Part shown: positions 37,547 to 45,912 of the stretch, in pieces
Layout of the letters: each line of letters begins with the position of its first letter
How positions within the stretch are numbered: position 1 is the first letter of the stretch
Assembly (NCBI RefSeq): GCF_021191635.1
Contig: NZ_JAIWPR010000038.1
Location: 1 to 60,843, forward strand
Length of the DNA stretch: 60,843 nucleotides
Source: Alterluteimonas quercicellularis
GTDB lineage: Bacteria > Pseudomonadota > Gammaproteobacteria > Xanthomonadales > Xanthomonadaceae
Reading direction: 5' to 3'
Made by a program: the position numbers and the translations under genes
Notes under the pieces: generated by a model
Databases searched by the model: none
What the model saw: only the letters and a program-made list of their open reading frames with translations
Told to the model about the DNA's origin: nothing

Positions 37547-38842
37547 ATGGAAGGTCTGGCACGGGTCGGGTTCGGCCTGTTCGGTCTGGTGGTGCTCGTG
37601 GGCATCGTCTGGCTGTTCTCCAACAACAAGCGCCGCGTGGACTGGACCCTGGTCGCGACCGGCCTGTCGCTGCAGATCGTGTTCGCGGCGCTGGTGCTGC
37701 TGGTGCCCGGCGGGCGCGAAGTGTTCGACTGGCTGGGCCACGGCTTCGTCAGGATCCTCGGCTTCGTGACCGCGGGCTCCACCTTCATCTTCGGCAACCT
37801 GATGGACACCGAGACCTACGGGTTCATCTTCGCCTTCCAGGTGCTGCCGACGATCATCTTCTTCGCCGCGCTGATGGGCGTGCTCTACCACCTGGGCGTG
37901 ATGCAGTTCGTGGTGCGGATGATGGCGCTGGCCATCACCAAGGTGATGCGCGTGTCGGGCGCCGAGACCACCAGCGTCTGCGCCAGCGTGTTCATCGGCC
38001 AGACCGAGGCGCCGCTCACGGTGCGCCCCTACATCTCGCGCATGACCGAGTCCGAGCTGATCACGATGATGATCGGCGGCATGGCCCACATCGCCGGCGG
38101 CGTGCTGGCCGCCTACGTGGGCATGCTCGGCGGCGGCGATCCCGAGCAGCAGGCCTTCTACGCCAAGCACCTGCTGGCCGCCTCGATCATGGCCGCGCCG
38201 GCCACCCTGGTGATCGCCAAGATCCTGATCCCCGAGACCGGCGAACCGCTGACCCGCGGCACGGTCAAGATGGAGGTCGAGAAGACCACCAGCAACATCA
38301 TCGACGCCGCCGCGGCCGGGGCCGGCGACGGCCTGCGGCTGGCGCTCAACATCGGCGCGATGTTGCTGGCCTTCATCGCCCTGATCGCGATGGTCAACGC
38401 CCCGCTGACCTGGTTCGGCGAGTGGACCGGCCTGGAGGCGTCGCTGGGCCGCCCGCTGGACCTGGCCACGATCTTCGGCTTCGTGCTGGCGCCGATCGCC
38501 TGGATCATCGGCGTGCCGTGGCAGGACGCCGGCGTGGTCGGCTCGCTGATCGGGCAGAAGGTGGTCATCAACGAGTTCGTCGCCTACCTGCAGCTGGCCG
38601 AGATCGTCAACGGCCGCGTGGACGGGGTGAGCCTGACCGAGGACGGCCGGCTGATCGCCACCTACGCCCTGTGCGGCTTCGCCAACTTCAGCTCGATCGC
38701 GATCCAGATCGGCGGCATCGGCGGGCTCGCCCCCGACCGCCGCCAGGACCTGGCCCGCTTCGGCCTGCGCGCGGTGCTGGGCGGCACCATCGCCACGATG
38801 ATGACCGCCACCATCGCCGGCGTGCTGACCCACTTCGCCTGA
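37547..38842 (+). CDS. Concentrative nucleoside transporter (NupC/CNT family)
   Basis: The 431-residue membrane protein has the CNT hallmarks FIFGNLMDTETYGFIFAFQV, SVCASVFIGQTEAPLTVRPY (the GQTEAP nucleoside-binding loop) and TALGFANFSSIAI-like YALCGFANFSSIAIQIGGIG. It imports nucleosides with H+ or Na+ across the inner membrane. A ribokinase gene starts 11 bp after its stop, so the pair probably takes up nucleosides and uses their ribose. The family is normally about 400-420 residues. Confidence 0.94.
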   Translation: MEGLARVGFGLFGLVVLVGIVWLFSNNKRRVDWTLVATGLSLQIVFAALVLLVPGGREVFDWLGHGFVRILGFVTAGSTFIFGNLMDTETYGFIFAFQVLPTIIFFAALMGVLYHLGVMQFVVRMMALAITKVMRVSGAETTSVCASVFIGQTEAPLTVRPYISRMTESELITMMIGGMAHIAGGVLAAYVGMLGGGDPEQQAFYAKHLLAASIMAAPATLVIAKILIPETGEPLTRGTVKMEVEKTTSNIIDAAAAGAGDGLRLALNIGAMLLAFIALIAMVNAPLTWFGEWTGLEASLGRPLDLATIFGFVLAPIAWIIGVPWQDAGVVGSLIGQKVVINEFVAYLQLAEIVNGRVDGVSLTEDGRLIATYALCGFANFSSIAIQIGGIGGLAPDRRQDLARFGLRAVLGGTIATMMTATIAGVLTHFA

Positions 38843-38853
38843 GCGGGGCCGGC

Positions 38854-39807
38854 ATGCCGCACGTCGCCGTCGTCGGGTCCTTCAACGTCGACCACGTCTG
38901 GCGGGCGCCGCGGCTGCCGCGGCCGGGCGAGACGCTGAGCGGCGAGTACGCCACCGGGCCGGGCGGCAAGGGCTTCAACCAGGCGGTCGCCGCACGCCGC
39001 GCCGGCGCCGAGGTGCGCTTCCTGTGCGCGCTCGGCGACGATGCCGGCGGCGCGCTGGCGCGCGGGCTGGCCGCCGGCGACGGCATCGGCCTGCACGCGC
39101 TCGCCAGCGACGCCCCGACCGGCACCGCCGGCATCTACACCGACGCCGAGGGCCGCAACTCGATTGTGATCGGCCCGGGCGCCAACGCCGCGCTCGACGC
39201 CGCCTTCGTGGCCGCGCAGGCGCCTGCGCTGGCCGGGGCCGCGGTGGTGCTGGCGCAGCTGGAGTCTCCACTGGACGCGGTGCGCGCCGCGCTCGACGCC
39301 GCGCGCGAGGGCCGCGCGCTGGCGATGCTCAACCCGGCGCCGGCCAACGCACCGGTGGACGCGGCGCTGCTGGCCGCCTGCGACCTGATCACGCCCAACG
39401 AGAGCGAGTTCGCCGCGCTGCTGGCCGCGCACGGCGGCGAGCGCGTCGATCCCGACGCCGTCGCCGCGCTCGCCGACGACGCCCTGCACGCGCTGTGCCG
39501 CGCCCTGCTCCCGCGCGGCAGCGCGGTGGTCACCCTGGGCGCCGCGGGCTGCTTCGTCTCCCACGCCGACCCGGCCGCGTTCGGCGACGGCGACGCCCGC
39601 TACCGCGTGCCCGGCCGCCCGGCCCGCGTGGTCGACACCACCGGCGCCGGCGACGCCTTCAACGGCGCGCTCGCCGCGGCGCTGGCGCAGCGGCCCGGCC
39701 TGCCGTTCGCGGACCAGGTGCGCTTCGCCACCCGCTACGCCGCCGCCTCCACCGAGGCCGCCGGCGCCGCGGCGGCGATGCCGCGGCTGCGGCCCGGCAC
39801 GGACTAG
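38854..39807 (+). CDS. rbsK: Ribokinase (PfkB family)
   Basis: The 317-residue protein begins MPHVAVVGSFNVDHVWRAPR. PfkB signatures are GPGGKGFNQAVAARRAGAEV (N-terminal, about 35-55), ITPNESEFAALLAAHGG and the C-terminal DTTGAGDAFNGALAAAL with the catalytic Asp (about 266). It phosphorylates ribose, or a related sugar, to the 5-phosphate. Coupled to the nucleoside transporter. A palindromic repeat begins at the stop codon and may end transcription. Confidence 0.9.
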   Translation: MPHVAVVGSFNVDHVWRAPRLPRPGETLSGEYATGPGGKGFNQAVAARRAGAEVRFLCALGDDAGGALARGLAAGDGIGLHALASDAPTGTAGIYTDAEGRNSIVIGPGANAALDAAFVAAQAPALAGAAVVLAQLESPLDAVRAALDAAREGRALAMLNPAPANAPVDAALLAACDLITPNESEFAALLAAHGGERVDPDAVAALADDALHALCRALLPRGSAVVTLGAAGCFVSHADPAAFGDGDARYRVPGRPARVVDTTGAGDAFNGALAAALAQRPGLPFADQVRFATRYAAASTEAAGAAAAMPRLRPGTD

Positions 39808-39860
39808 AACCGGGGTCAGAGTCGACTTTCTTCGGGAAAACAGACTCTGACCCCGGTTTT
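39806..39860. repeat. Second CCGGGGTCAGAGTC hairpin repeat
   Basis: The arm AGAACCGGGGTCAGAGTC (39806-39823) is complemented by GACTCTGACCCCGGTTT (39843-39859). A 19-base loop holds a smaller TTTC-TTCG-GGAAA hairpin. It overlaps the ribokinase stop and ends 20 bp before dusB. It belongs with the palindrome at 7254-7307 and could work as a terminator. Confidence 0.85.
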
Positions 39861-39879
39861 GCCTGCCTACAATGCGCGG

Positions 39880-40878
39880 ATGCAGATCGGCCCCTACCGC
39901 ATCGAACCGCGCGTGATCCTGGCCCCGATGGCCGGGGTCACCGACAAGCCGTTCCGGCAGCTGTGCAAGCGCCTGGGCGCGGGCCTGGCGGTCTCGGAGA
40001 TGACCAGCAGCGACCCGCGCTTCTGGCACACCCGCAAGTCGCGCCACCGCATGGACCACGACGGCGAGCCGGCCCCGGTCTCGGTGCAGATCGCCGGCAC
40101 CGAGCCCGCCGCGCTGGCCGAGGCCGCGCGTCACAACGTCGACCACGGCGCGCAGCTGATCGACATCAACATGGGCTGCCCGGCGAAGAAGGTCTGCAAT
40201 GCCTGGGCCGGTTCGGCGCTGATGCGCGACGAGGCGCTGGTCGCGCGCATCCTGGAGGCGGTGGTGGCGGCGGTGGACGTGCCGGTGACGCTGAAGATCC
40301 GCACCGGCTGGGACGCCACGCATCGCAACGCGCCCGAGATCGCCCGCATCGCCGAGGCCGCCGGCATCGCCGCGCTGGCCGTGCACGGCCGCACCCGCGA
40401 CCAGCACTACACCGGCCTCGCCGAGTACGACACCATCGCCGCGATCAAGGCGCGCGCCGCGATCCCGGTGATCGCCAACGGCGATGTCGATACGCCCGAG
40501 CGGGCCGCGGCGGTGCTGGCCGCGACCGGCGCCGACGCGGTGATGGTCGGTCGCGCCGCGCAGGGCCGGCCGTGGATCTTCCGCGAGATCGCCCACCACC
40601 TGGCCACCGGCAGGCGCCTGCCGCCGCCGTCGCTGCACGAGGTGCGCGACCTGCTGCTCGGCCACCTGGAGGCCCTGCACGCCTTCTACGGCGAGCCGGC
40701 CGGCGTGCGCATCGCGCGCAAGCACCTGGGCTGGTACGCCAGGGACCGTCCCGAGCAGCACGCCTTCCGCGCGGCGGTCAACCGCGCCGAGACCGCGCAG
40801 GCGCAGATCGCGCTCACCCGCGACTACTTCGACGCGCTGATCGCCGGCGCCGATCCCGGGTTCGACGCCGCCGCCTGA
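39880..40878 (+). CDS. dusB: tRNA-dihydrouridine synthase DusB
   Basis: I start at the ATG at 39880 (MQIGPYRIEPRVILAPMAGV), since anything longer runs into the repeat. The 332-residue FMN enzyme has APMAGVTDKPFRQLCKRLGA, the catalytic Cys motif DINMGCPAKKVCNAWAGSAL, LKIRTGW and VMVGRAAQGRPWIF. This matches DusB, which reduces uridine-17 in tRNA. fis, often downstream in gammaproteobacteria, is not present; a convergent membrane protein gene follows after 4 bp. Confidence 0.94.
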   Translation: MQIGPYRIEPRVILAPMAGVTDKPFRQLCKRLGAGLAVSEMTSSDPRFWHTRKSRHRMDHDGEPAPVSVQIAGTEPAALAEAARHNVDHGAQLIDINMGCPAKKVCNAWAGSALMRDEALVARILEAVVAAVDVPVTLKIRTGWDATHRNAPEIARIAEAAGIAALAVHGRTRDQHYTGLAEYDTIAAIKARAAIPVIANGDVDTPERAAAVLAATGADAVMVGRAAQGRPWIFREIAHHLATGRRLPPPSLHEVRDLLLGHLEALHAFYGEPAGVRIARKHLGWYARDRPEQHAFRAAVNRAETAQAQIALTRDYFDALIAGADPGFDAAA

Positions 40879-40882
40879 GCGC

Positions 40883-41953
40883 TCAGCGCGAAGCGGCGTC
40901 GGTAGTCGGGGCGGGCGCGGGCGACGGCGCGGCGTCGGACGCGGGTTCCGGTTCGCGCCAGATGCGCCGCCACGCCACCGCCAGCTGGTCCTGGCGCGGC
41001 AGCGCCCCGGGCAGCTGCCGCGGCGGCGCCAGCGCGCGCCAGGCGCCGCCGTCCCGCTGCGCGACGGCGAAGTTGAAGGTGTAGGCCGGCTCGATGCCCA
41101 TGCGCAGGTCGCTGAGCACCAGCGTGCCGTCCTGCACCTGCGCCTTCATGAAGCCGTGGTTGAACCAGGCCAGGCGGCGCACCGCCGGCACGTCCCCGGC
41201 GGCCCGCAGCGCGGCGGTGTCGGACGCGTGGGCGCGGAAGCGCATCGGGCCGCGGTCGGCCACCAGCGAGCGCTCACCTTCGACGAAGCCGTCGGGCGTC
41301 ATCGCCACCACCCGCCAGAGCAACGTGTTGAACGGCATCGGCACCGAGAAGCGCGGGGCATCGCCCAGGCCCGCGGCGGCCAGCGCGCGCCCGGCCTCGC
41401 GATCGACCAGGGCCTTGGCCAGCAGCGACCAGCCGATGTAGGCCGTGCTCAGCGCGAGGCCCACCGCCAGCGCGCGGCCGGCCAGCGGGCGCGGCCCGGC
41501 CCACAGCGCGACCAGCACGCCGGCGAGCAGCCAGACCGTGTAGCCGGGATCGACGATGAAGAGGCTGGACCACATCACCGGCGGCGTGGGCAGCGGCCAC
41601 AGCAGCTGGGTGCCGTAGACGGTGAAGGCGTCCAGCAGCGGGTGGGTCACCAGGGCGAGCTGGATGGCCCAGAACCAGCGCCGCGGCGCCTCCGCCACGC
41701 GCCCGCCGCGGCGCCGGAACCAGGCCCAGATCGCCCATGCCACCAGCGGCAGCACCAGCAGCGAATGGGTCAGGCCGCGATGCAGGGTCATCAGCGCCAC
41801 CGGGTCGTCGGTGAGCAGCATCAGCGGGAAGGAATCGAGGTCCGGCAGGGTGCCGAGCGCGGCGCCGGCGGCCATCGCCGCGCGGCGGTGGCGCGCGGGC
41901 ACCACCGCCGCGGCGACCGAGGCGCCGAGCAGAATCTGGGTCAGCGAATCCAT
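40883..41953 (-). CDS. DUF457/YdjM-like inner-membrane metal-dependent hydrolase
   Basis: The 356-residue protein begins MDSLTQILLGASVAAAVVPA and contains LGTLPDLDSFPLML, TLHRGLTHSLLVLPLVAW and LALVTHPLLDAFTVYGTQLL. The D-x-D, HRG-THS and H-x3-D clusters in membrane segments are the signature of the LexA-induced/DUF457 family. A soluble C-terminal region (about 200-356) and a Pro/Ala tail follow. Proposed to be a membrane-bound metal hydrolase, with unknown substrate. Confidence 0.88.
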   Translation of the reverse strand: MDSLTQILLGASVAAAVVPARHRRAAMAAGAALGTLPDLDSFPLMLLTDDPVALMTLHRGLTHSLLVLPLVAWAIWAWFRRRGGRVAEAPRRWFWAIQLALVTHPLLDAFTVYGTQLLWPLPTPPVMWSSLFIVDPGYTVWLLAGVLVALWAGPRPLAGRALAVGLALSTAYIGWSLLAKALVDREAGRALAAAGLGDAPRFSVPMPFNTLLWRVVAMTPDGFVEGERSLVADRGPMRFRAHASDTAALRAAGDVPAVRRLAWFNHGFMKAQVQDGTLVLSDLRMGIEPAYTFNFAVAQRDGGAWRALAPPRQLPGALPRQDQLAVAWRRIWREPEPASDAAPSPAPAPTTDAASR

Positions 41954-42003
41954 GCCGGCATGCTAGCAGCCCCGCCCCGCGCGCCGGCGCGAACCGCGGG
42001 CGG

Positions 42004-42819
42004 TCAGGCCGCGCGCGCCAGCGTTCGCGCGGGCGCCGCCTCGCCGCCGCGCGGCGGCAGCTCGGCCAGGGTCTCGCCGGTGTGGGCCAGCAGCCGCAGG
42101 CGGCCGTCCTGCTCCTCGACCAGCGCGGTCAGGCTCTCCACCCAGTCGCCGTCGTTGGCGTAGACCAGGCCGCCGCGCTCGCACAGCGCGGGGCGGTGGA
42201 TGTGCCCGCAGACGATGCCGTCCAGCCCGCGCCGCACGGCATCGTCCAGGCCGGCGCGGACGAAGCGCTCGATGTAGCGCTCGGCGGCGCCGCTGCGGCG
42301 CTTCAGGAACTCCGCCAGCGACCAGTAGCGCAGGCCGAGCCGCCGCCGCAGCGCGTTGAGCAGCAGGTTGCCGGTGAGGATGCGGTCGTGGAGAAAGTCG
42401 CCCAGCGCTTCCTGCAGGCCGCCGAAGCGGGTCGCCCCGTCGTAGTCGTCGCCGTGCGTGACCAGCAGGCGGCGCCCGTCGGCGGTGACGTGGATCGCGC
42501 GCCGGCGCACCCGCGCGGCGGGCAGCGCCAGGCCGCAGGCGCGGCGCAGCGCGCGGTCGTGGTTGCCGGGAATGTAGACCAGTTCGGTGCCGGCGCGGCG
42601 CAGCGCGTGCAGCGCCTCGATCGCCTCGTGGTGGGCCGGCCCCCAGTGCGCGCGCCGCTGCGCCATCCACCACAGGTCGAAGATGTCGCCGACCAGGTAC
42701 AGCCGCTGGCAGCGCAGGCCGGCGAGGAAGCGGGCCAGGTCCGCGGCGTGGCAGTGGCGCGAGCCCAGGTGGGTGTCGGAGAGGAACACGGCGCGTCGGA
42801 GCGGCTGCAGGGTCTTCAT
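42004..42819 (-). CDS. LpxH-like metallophosphoesterase
   Basis: I start at the ATG at 42819 (MKTLQPLRRAVFLSDTHLGS), which overlaps the stop of the acyltransferase gene (ATGA). The 271-residue protein has the calcineurin-like metal motifs SDTHLGS, VGDIFDLWW, PGNHDRAL, THGDDYD and CGHIHRP, the pattern of the UDP-2,3-diacylglucosamine pyrophosphatase family. LpxH itself is about 240 residues; the helical cap and C-terminal region are longer here. It may act in lipid A synthesis or on another nucleotide-linked lipid. Its partner suggests a lipid-related role. Confidence 0.88.
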   Translation of the reverse strand: MKTLQPLRRAVFLSDTHLGSRHCHAADLARFLAGLRCQRLYLVGDIFDLWWMAQRRAHWGPAHHEAIEALHALRRAGTELVYIPGNHDRALRRACGLALPAARVRRRAIHVTADGRRLLVTHGDDYDGATRFGGLQEALGDFLHDRILTGNLLLNALRRRLGLRYWSLAEFLKRRSGAAERYIERFVRAGLDDAVRRGLDGIVCGHIHRPALCERGGLVYANDGDWVESLTALVEEQDGRLRLLAHTGETLAELPPRGGEAAPARTLARAA

Positions 42820-44312
42820 GCGGGCATCCCGGTGTCGGAGAGGTAGCGCTGCCGCTTGCGTGCGCGCAGCCGGTGCAGGTCGACCTCGATCAGGCCGTCG
42901 ATGGAGTCGCTGAAGCCCGGGTCCACGCCGAAGGCGAGGAAGCGCGCGCCGCCGGGCTCGCAGAGTTCCGTGTACTGCCGGTACAGCACCGGCACCGCGG
43001 CGCCCAGCGCGGCGAGGTCGGCGCGCAGCGCCTCGAACGCGCGCTCGGCGTCGGGGCCGGGGACGTCGGGCGGCGCGGCGAGGTAGCGGAACGGCCGCAC
43101 GGCCTCGGCGATCGCCTCGCCGGCGCCGTGGTAGCGCGCGTAGTGGGCCACCAGCCGCTCGCGCGCCGCGCGCGGCAGCGCGGCGCTGATCGAGACCGCG
43201 CCGAACAGGTAGCGCACTTGCGGGTACCGCCGCAGGTAGGCGCCGATCCCCTGCCACAAGTAGTCGAGGCTGCGGCCGCCCCGGTACTCCGGCGCGACGA
43301 AGCTGCGCCCCAGCTCCAGCCCCTGCGCGATGCGCGGGATGGCGTCGTCGGCGTAGCGGAACAGCGAGGCGGTGTAGAGCCCGCCCAGCCCGCGTTCGGC
43401 CAGCAGCCGCGCACCGCGCGCGACCCGGTAGGCGCCGGCGATGCGCGCGGCGGCCGCGTCCCACACCACGATGTGCTCGTAGTCGGGGTCGAAGCGGTCG
43501 AGGTCGCGCGCGCGTCCCGTGCCCTCGCCGACCCCGCGGAAGGCCAGCTCGCGCAGCCGCCCCAGTTCCAGCAGCAGCGGCGAGCCGGCCGCGCAGCGCG
43601 CCAGCCGGATCTGCTTGCCGTCGGCGGTCTGGCCGAGCAGTTCGGCGCCCGCCAGCTGCGCCGCCACGCGCGCCGGGTCGGCCGGCGCCGCCAGCGGCCG
43701 GGCGGCCGGCGCGACCCGCCGGCCCAGGGCGTACAGCGCCTCGCGCACCCGGCGCAGCTGCGCGCCGGCGTCCTCGTCGTCGGGCAGCCGCAGCGGCTCG
43801 CCCACCCACAGGGTGAGCGGGCGCCCGCGACGCGCGAACATCTCGCGCGCCAGCAGCGCGGTGCCGGCCGGCTTGAACAGCGCGGAGGCGCCGTAGAACA
43901 GCGCCGAGTTGCGCGCGCCCACGCGCACCGGCAGCAGCAGGTCCGACAGCGGCGCCAGGCCGGCGAGCAGGTCGTTGGCGACGATGCGCACGTCGCGCCG
44001 CACCCGCCCCACGCAGTCCAGCAGCGCCAGCGCGTCGAGCGCGCCGGAAGGATGGTTGGCGACCAGCAGCAGCCGGCCGTGCGGCGGGATCCGCGCCGCG
44101 TCCACCGCCGCGTAGCGCGCGCGCAGGTGGTCCAGCGCCGCGGCGACGAACGCGAAGCCGTGCAACCCGGGATGGGCGCCGAGGAAGGCCTCGATCGCCT
44201 CCAGCCGCGACCAGCGGCCCACGCGCTCGAGCAGCGGGCGCGCGATGCCGGCGCGCCGGCCGCGGAACCAGTGCGGGTAGCGCTGCTGCAGGCGGTCTTC
44301 GAGCTGGGGCAT
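42816..44312 (-). CDS. Fused PlsC-like and OlsB-like acyltransferase (OlsF-like)
   Basis: I start at the ATG at 44312 (MPQLEDRLQQRYPHWFRGRR). The 498-residue protein combines an N-terminal lysophospholipid-acyltransferase-like domain (about 30-225) with a C-terminal GNAT-like domain (about 240-450). The first has LLVANHPSGALDALALLDCV (His87-x5-Asp93, the variant seen in the COG3176-like group) and GARNSALFYGAS. The second has DYEHIVVWDAAAARIAGAYR and YRGGRSLDYLWQGIGAYLRR. This order matches OlsF, which makes ornithine or related aminolipids with one protein instead of OlsB plus OlsA. Other N-acyl amino-acid lipids are possible. It overlaps the LpxH-like gene. Confidence 0.82.
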   Translation of the reverse strand: MPQLEDRLQQRYPHWFRGRRAGIARPLLERVGRWSRLEAIEAFLGAHPGLHGFAFVAAALDHLRARYAAVDAARIPPHGRLLLVANHPSGALDALALLDCVGRVRRDVRIVANDLLAGLAPLSDLLLPVRVGARNSALFYGASALFKPAGTALLAREMFARRGRPLTLWVGEPLRLPDDEDAGAQLRRVREALYALGRRVAPAARPLAAPADPARVAAQLAGAELLGQTADGKQIRLARCAAGSPLLLELGRLRELAFRGVGEGTGRARDLDRFDPDYEHIVVWDAAAARIAGAYRVARGARLLAERGLGGLYTASLFRYADDAIPRIAQGLELGRSFVAPEYRGGRSLDYLWQGIGAYLRRYPQVRYLFGAVSISAALPRAARERLVAHYARYHGAGEAIAEAVRPFRYLAAPPDVPGPDAERAFEALRADLAALGAAVPVLYRQYTELCEPGGARFLAFGVDPGFSDSIDGLIEVDLHRLRARKRQRYLSDTGMPA

Positions 44313-44473
44313 CGGCGTCGCTGGGCGGCCCGGATGGCCGGCAGCCTGCGCCCGCCAGGCGACAGCGCGGTTGCGGCGGCGCGTCGGCGCGATGACGGCC
44401 GGCGCCGCGCGGATCCGGTTTAACCTTGCCCCAACGCCGCCCGCAGCACCATGCAAAGCGCCGGCCGCCGCTG

Positions 44474-44479
44474 TATCAT
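44474..44479 (+). promoter_or_regulatory. Candidate -10 box of metK
   Basis: TATCAT at 44474-44479 matches the sigma-70 -10 consensus at 5 of 6 positions. It lies 40 bp before the metK ATG, in a short AT-richer stretch ending with the AAAGGGA-like RBS region. No convincing -35 was found. No SAM riboswitch fold was recognised in 44313-44518. Confidence 0.45.
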
Positions 44480-44518
44480 GCGCGGCCATCTTTTCATCCG
44501 AATAAAGGGATATTGCCG

Positions 44519-45748
44519 ATGTCGAGCTACCTGTTCACCTCCGAATCGGTGTCCGAGGGCCATCCGGACAAGGTCGCCGACCAGATCTCGGATGCGGTCC
44601 TGGACGCGATCCTGGCCCAGGACACGCGCGCCCGCGTGGCCTGCGAGACCATGGTCAAGACCGGCGTGGCGATCGTCGCCGGCGAGGTGACGACCAGCGC
44701 GTGGGTGGACATCGAGGACCTGACCCGCAAGGTCATCAACGGCATCGGCTACACGGATTCCGACGTCGGCTTCGACGGCCATACCTGCGGCATCCTCAAC
44801 CTGATCGGCAAGCAGTCGCCGGACATCGCCGCGGGCGTGGACGGCACCAGGAAGAAGCAGAAGAAGCCCGAGGAGCAGGGCGCGGGCGACCAGGGCCTGA
44901 TGTTCGGCTACGCCTGCAACGAGGCGCCGGAGTACATGCCGGCCCCGATCTACTACAGCCACCGCCTGGTCGAGCAGCAGGCCAAGGTGCGCAAGAACGG
45001 CAAGCTGAAGTGGCTGCGCCCGGACGCCAAGAGCCAGGTCACCCTGCGCTACGACGGCAGCAACGAGGTGATCGGCCTGGACGCGGTGGTGCTCTCCACC
45101 CAGCACGACCCGGACATCAAGCAGAAGGACCTGGTCGAGGCGGTGCGCGAGCACGTGCTCAAGCCGGTGCTGCCGAAGAAGTGGCTGGAGTCGCTGCCGA
45201 AGAACAAGGTGCACATCAACCCGACCGGGGTGTTCGTCATCGGCGGCCCGGTCGGCGACTGCGGCCTGACCGGGCGCAAGATCATCGTCGACACCTACGG
45301 CGGCATGGCCCGCCACGGCGGCGGCGCGTTCTCCGGCAAGGACCCCTCCAAGGTCGACCGCTCGGCCGCCTACGCCGCGCGCTACGTGGCCAAGAACGTG
45401 GTCGCCGCGGGCCTGGCCGACAAGTGCGAGGTGCAGGTCAGCTATGCCATCGGCGTGGCCGAGCCGACCTCGATCTCGGTCACCACCTTCGGCACCGGCA
45501 AGGTCCCGGACGAGAAGATCGAGAAGCTGATCCGCGCCCACTTCGACCTGCGGCCCTACGGCATCATCCGCATGCTCGACCTGATCCACCCGATGTACCA
45601 GCAGACCGCGTCCTACGGCCACTTCGGCCGCAAGCCGAAGCCGTTCGCCTACACCAACGGCGCCGGCGAGCGGGTGGACGCGACCGCGTTCTCGTGGGAG
45701 AAGACAGACCGCGCCGATGCGCTGCGCGCGGACGCCGGCCTGAAGTAG
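44519..45748 (+). CDS. metK: S-adenosylmethionine synthetase
   Basis: I start at the ATG at 44519 ([20 protein letters not shown]). The 409-residue protein has GHPDK (about 14-18), [15 protein letters not shown] (about 121-135), [20 protein letters not shown] (about 262-281) and the remaining ATP/methionine-binding segments of MetK. It forms S-adenosylmethionine from methionine and ATP. A Lys/Glu-rich insert ([13 protein letters not shown]) precedes the GAGDQG loop and explains the length over the usual 384. The terminator at 45777-45808 ends the gene. AhcY, the other end of the cycle, is 6.3 kb downstream. Confidence 0.97.
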   Translation: MSSYLFTSESVSEGHPDKVADQISDAVLDAILAQDTRARVACETMVKTGVAIVAGEVTTSAWVDIEDLTRKVINGIGYTDSDVGFDGHTCGILNLIGKQSPDIAAGVDGTRKKQKKPEEQGAGDQGLMFGYACNEAPEYMPAPIYYSHRLVEQQAKVRKNGKLKWLRPDAKSQVTLRYDGSNEVIGLDAVVLSTQHDPDIKQKDLVEAVREHVLKPVLPKKWLESLPKNKVHINPTGVFVIGGPVGDCGLTGRKIIVDTYGGMARHGGGAFSGKDPSKVDRSAAYAARYVAKNVVAAGLADKCEVQVSYAIGVAEPTSISVTTFGTGKVPDEKIEKLIRAHFDLRPYGIIRMLDLIHPMYQQTASYGHFGRKPKPFAYTNGAGERVDATAFSWEKTDRADALRADAGLK

Positions 45749-45776
45749 GGCGCGGCCCGGCGCCACCGCACCGCCC

Positions 45777-45808
45777 GATGGGCCGCCCCGCGCGGCCCAT
45801 CGCTTTTT
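45777..45808 (+). terminator. Rho-independent terminator of metK
   Basis: GATGGGCCG (45777-45785) and CGGCCCATC (45794-45802) form a 9-bp stem with a short GC-rich loop. CTTTTT follows immediately. It lies 29 bp after the metK stop. Confidence 0.88.
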
Positions 45809-45912
45809 CCGGCGTCCGCCACGGCGGTCCGGACGCGACCGGCACGGGCCCGCTTTGCAAGGCGCCGCCGACGTGATATCCCTGGACCGGGAAGACCAGC
45901 CACGGAGTCCGG

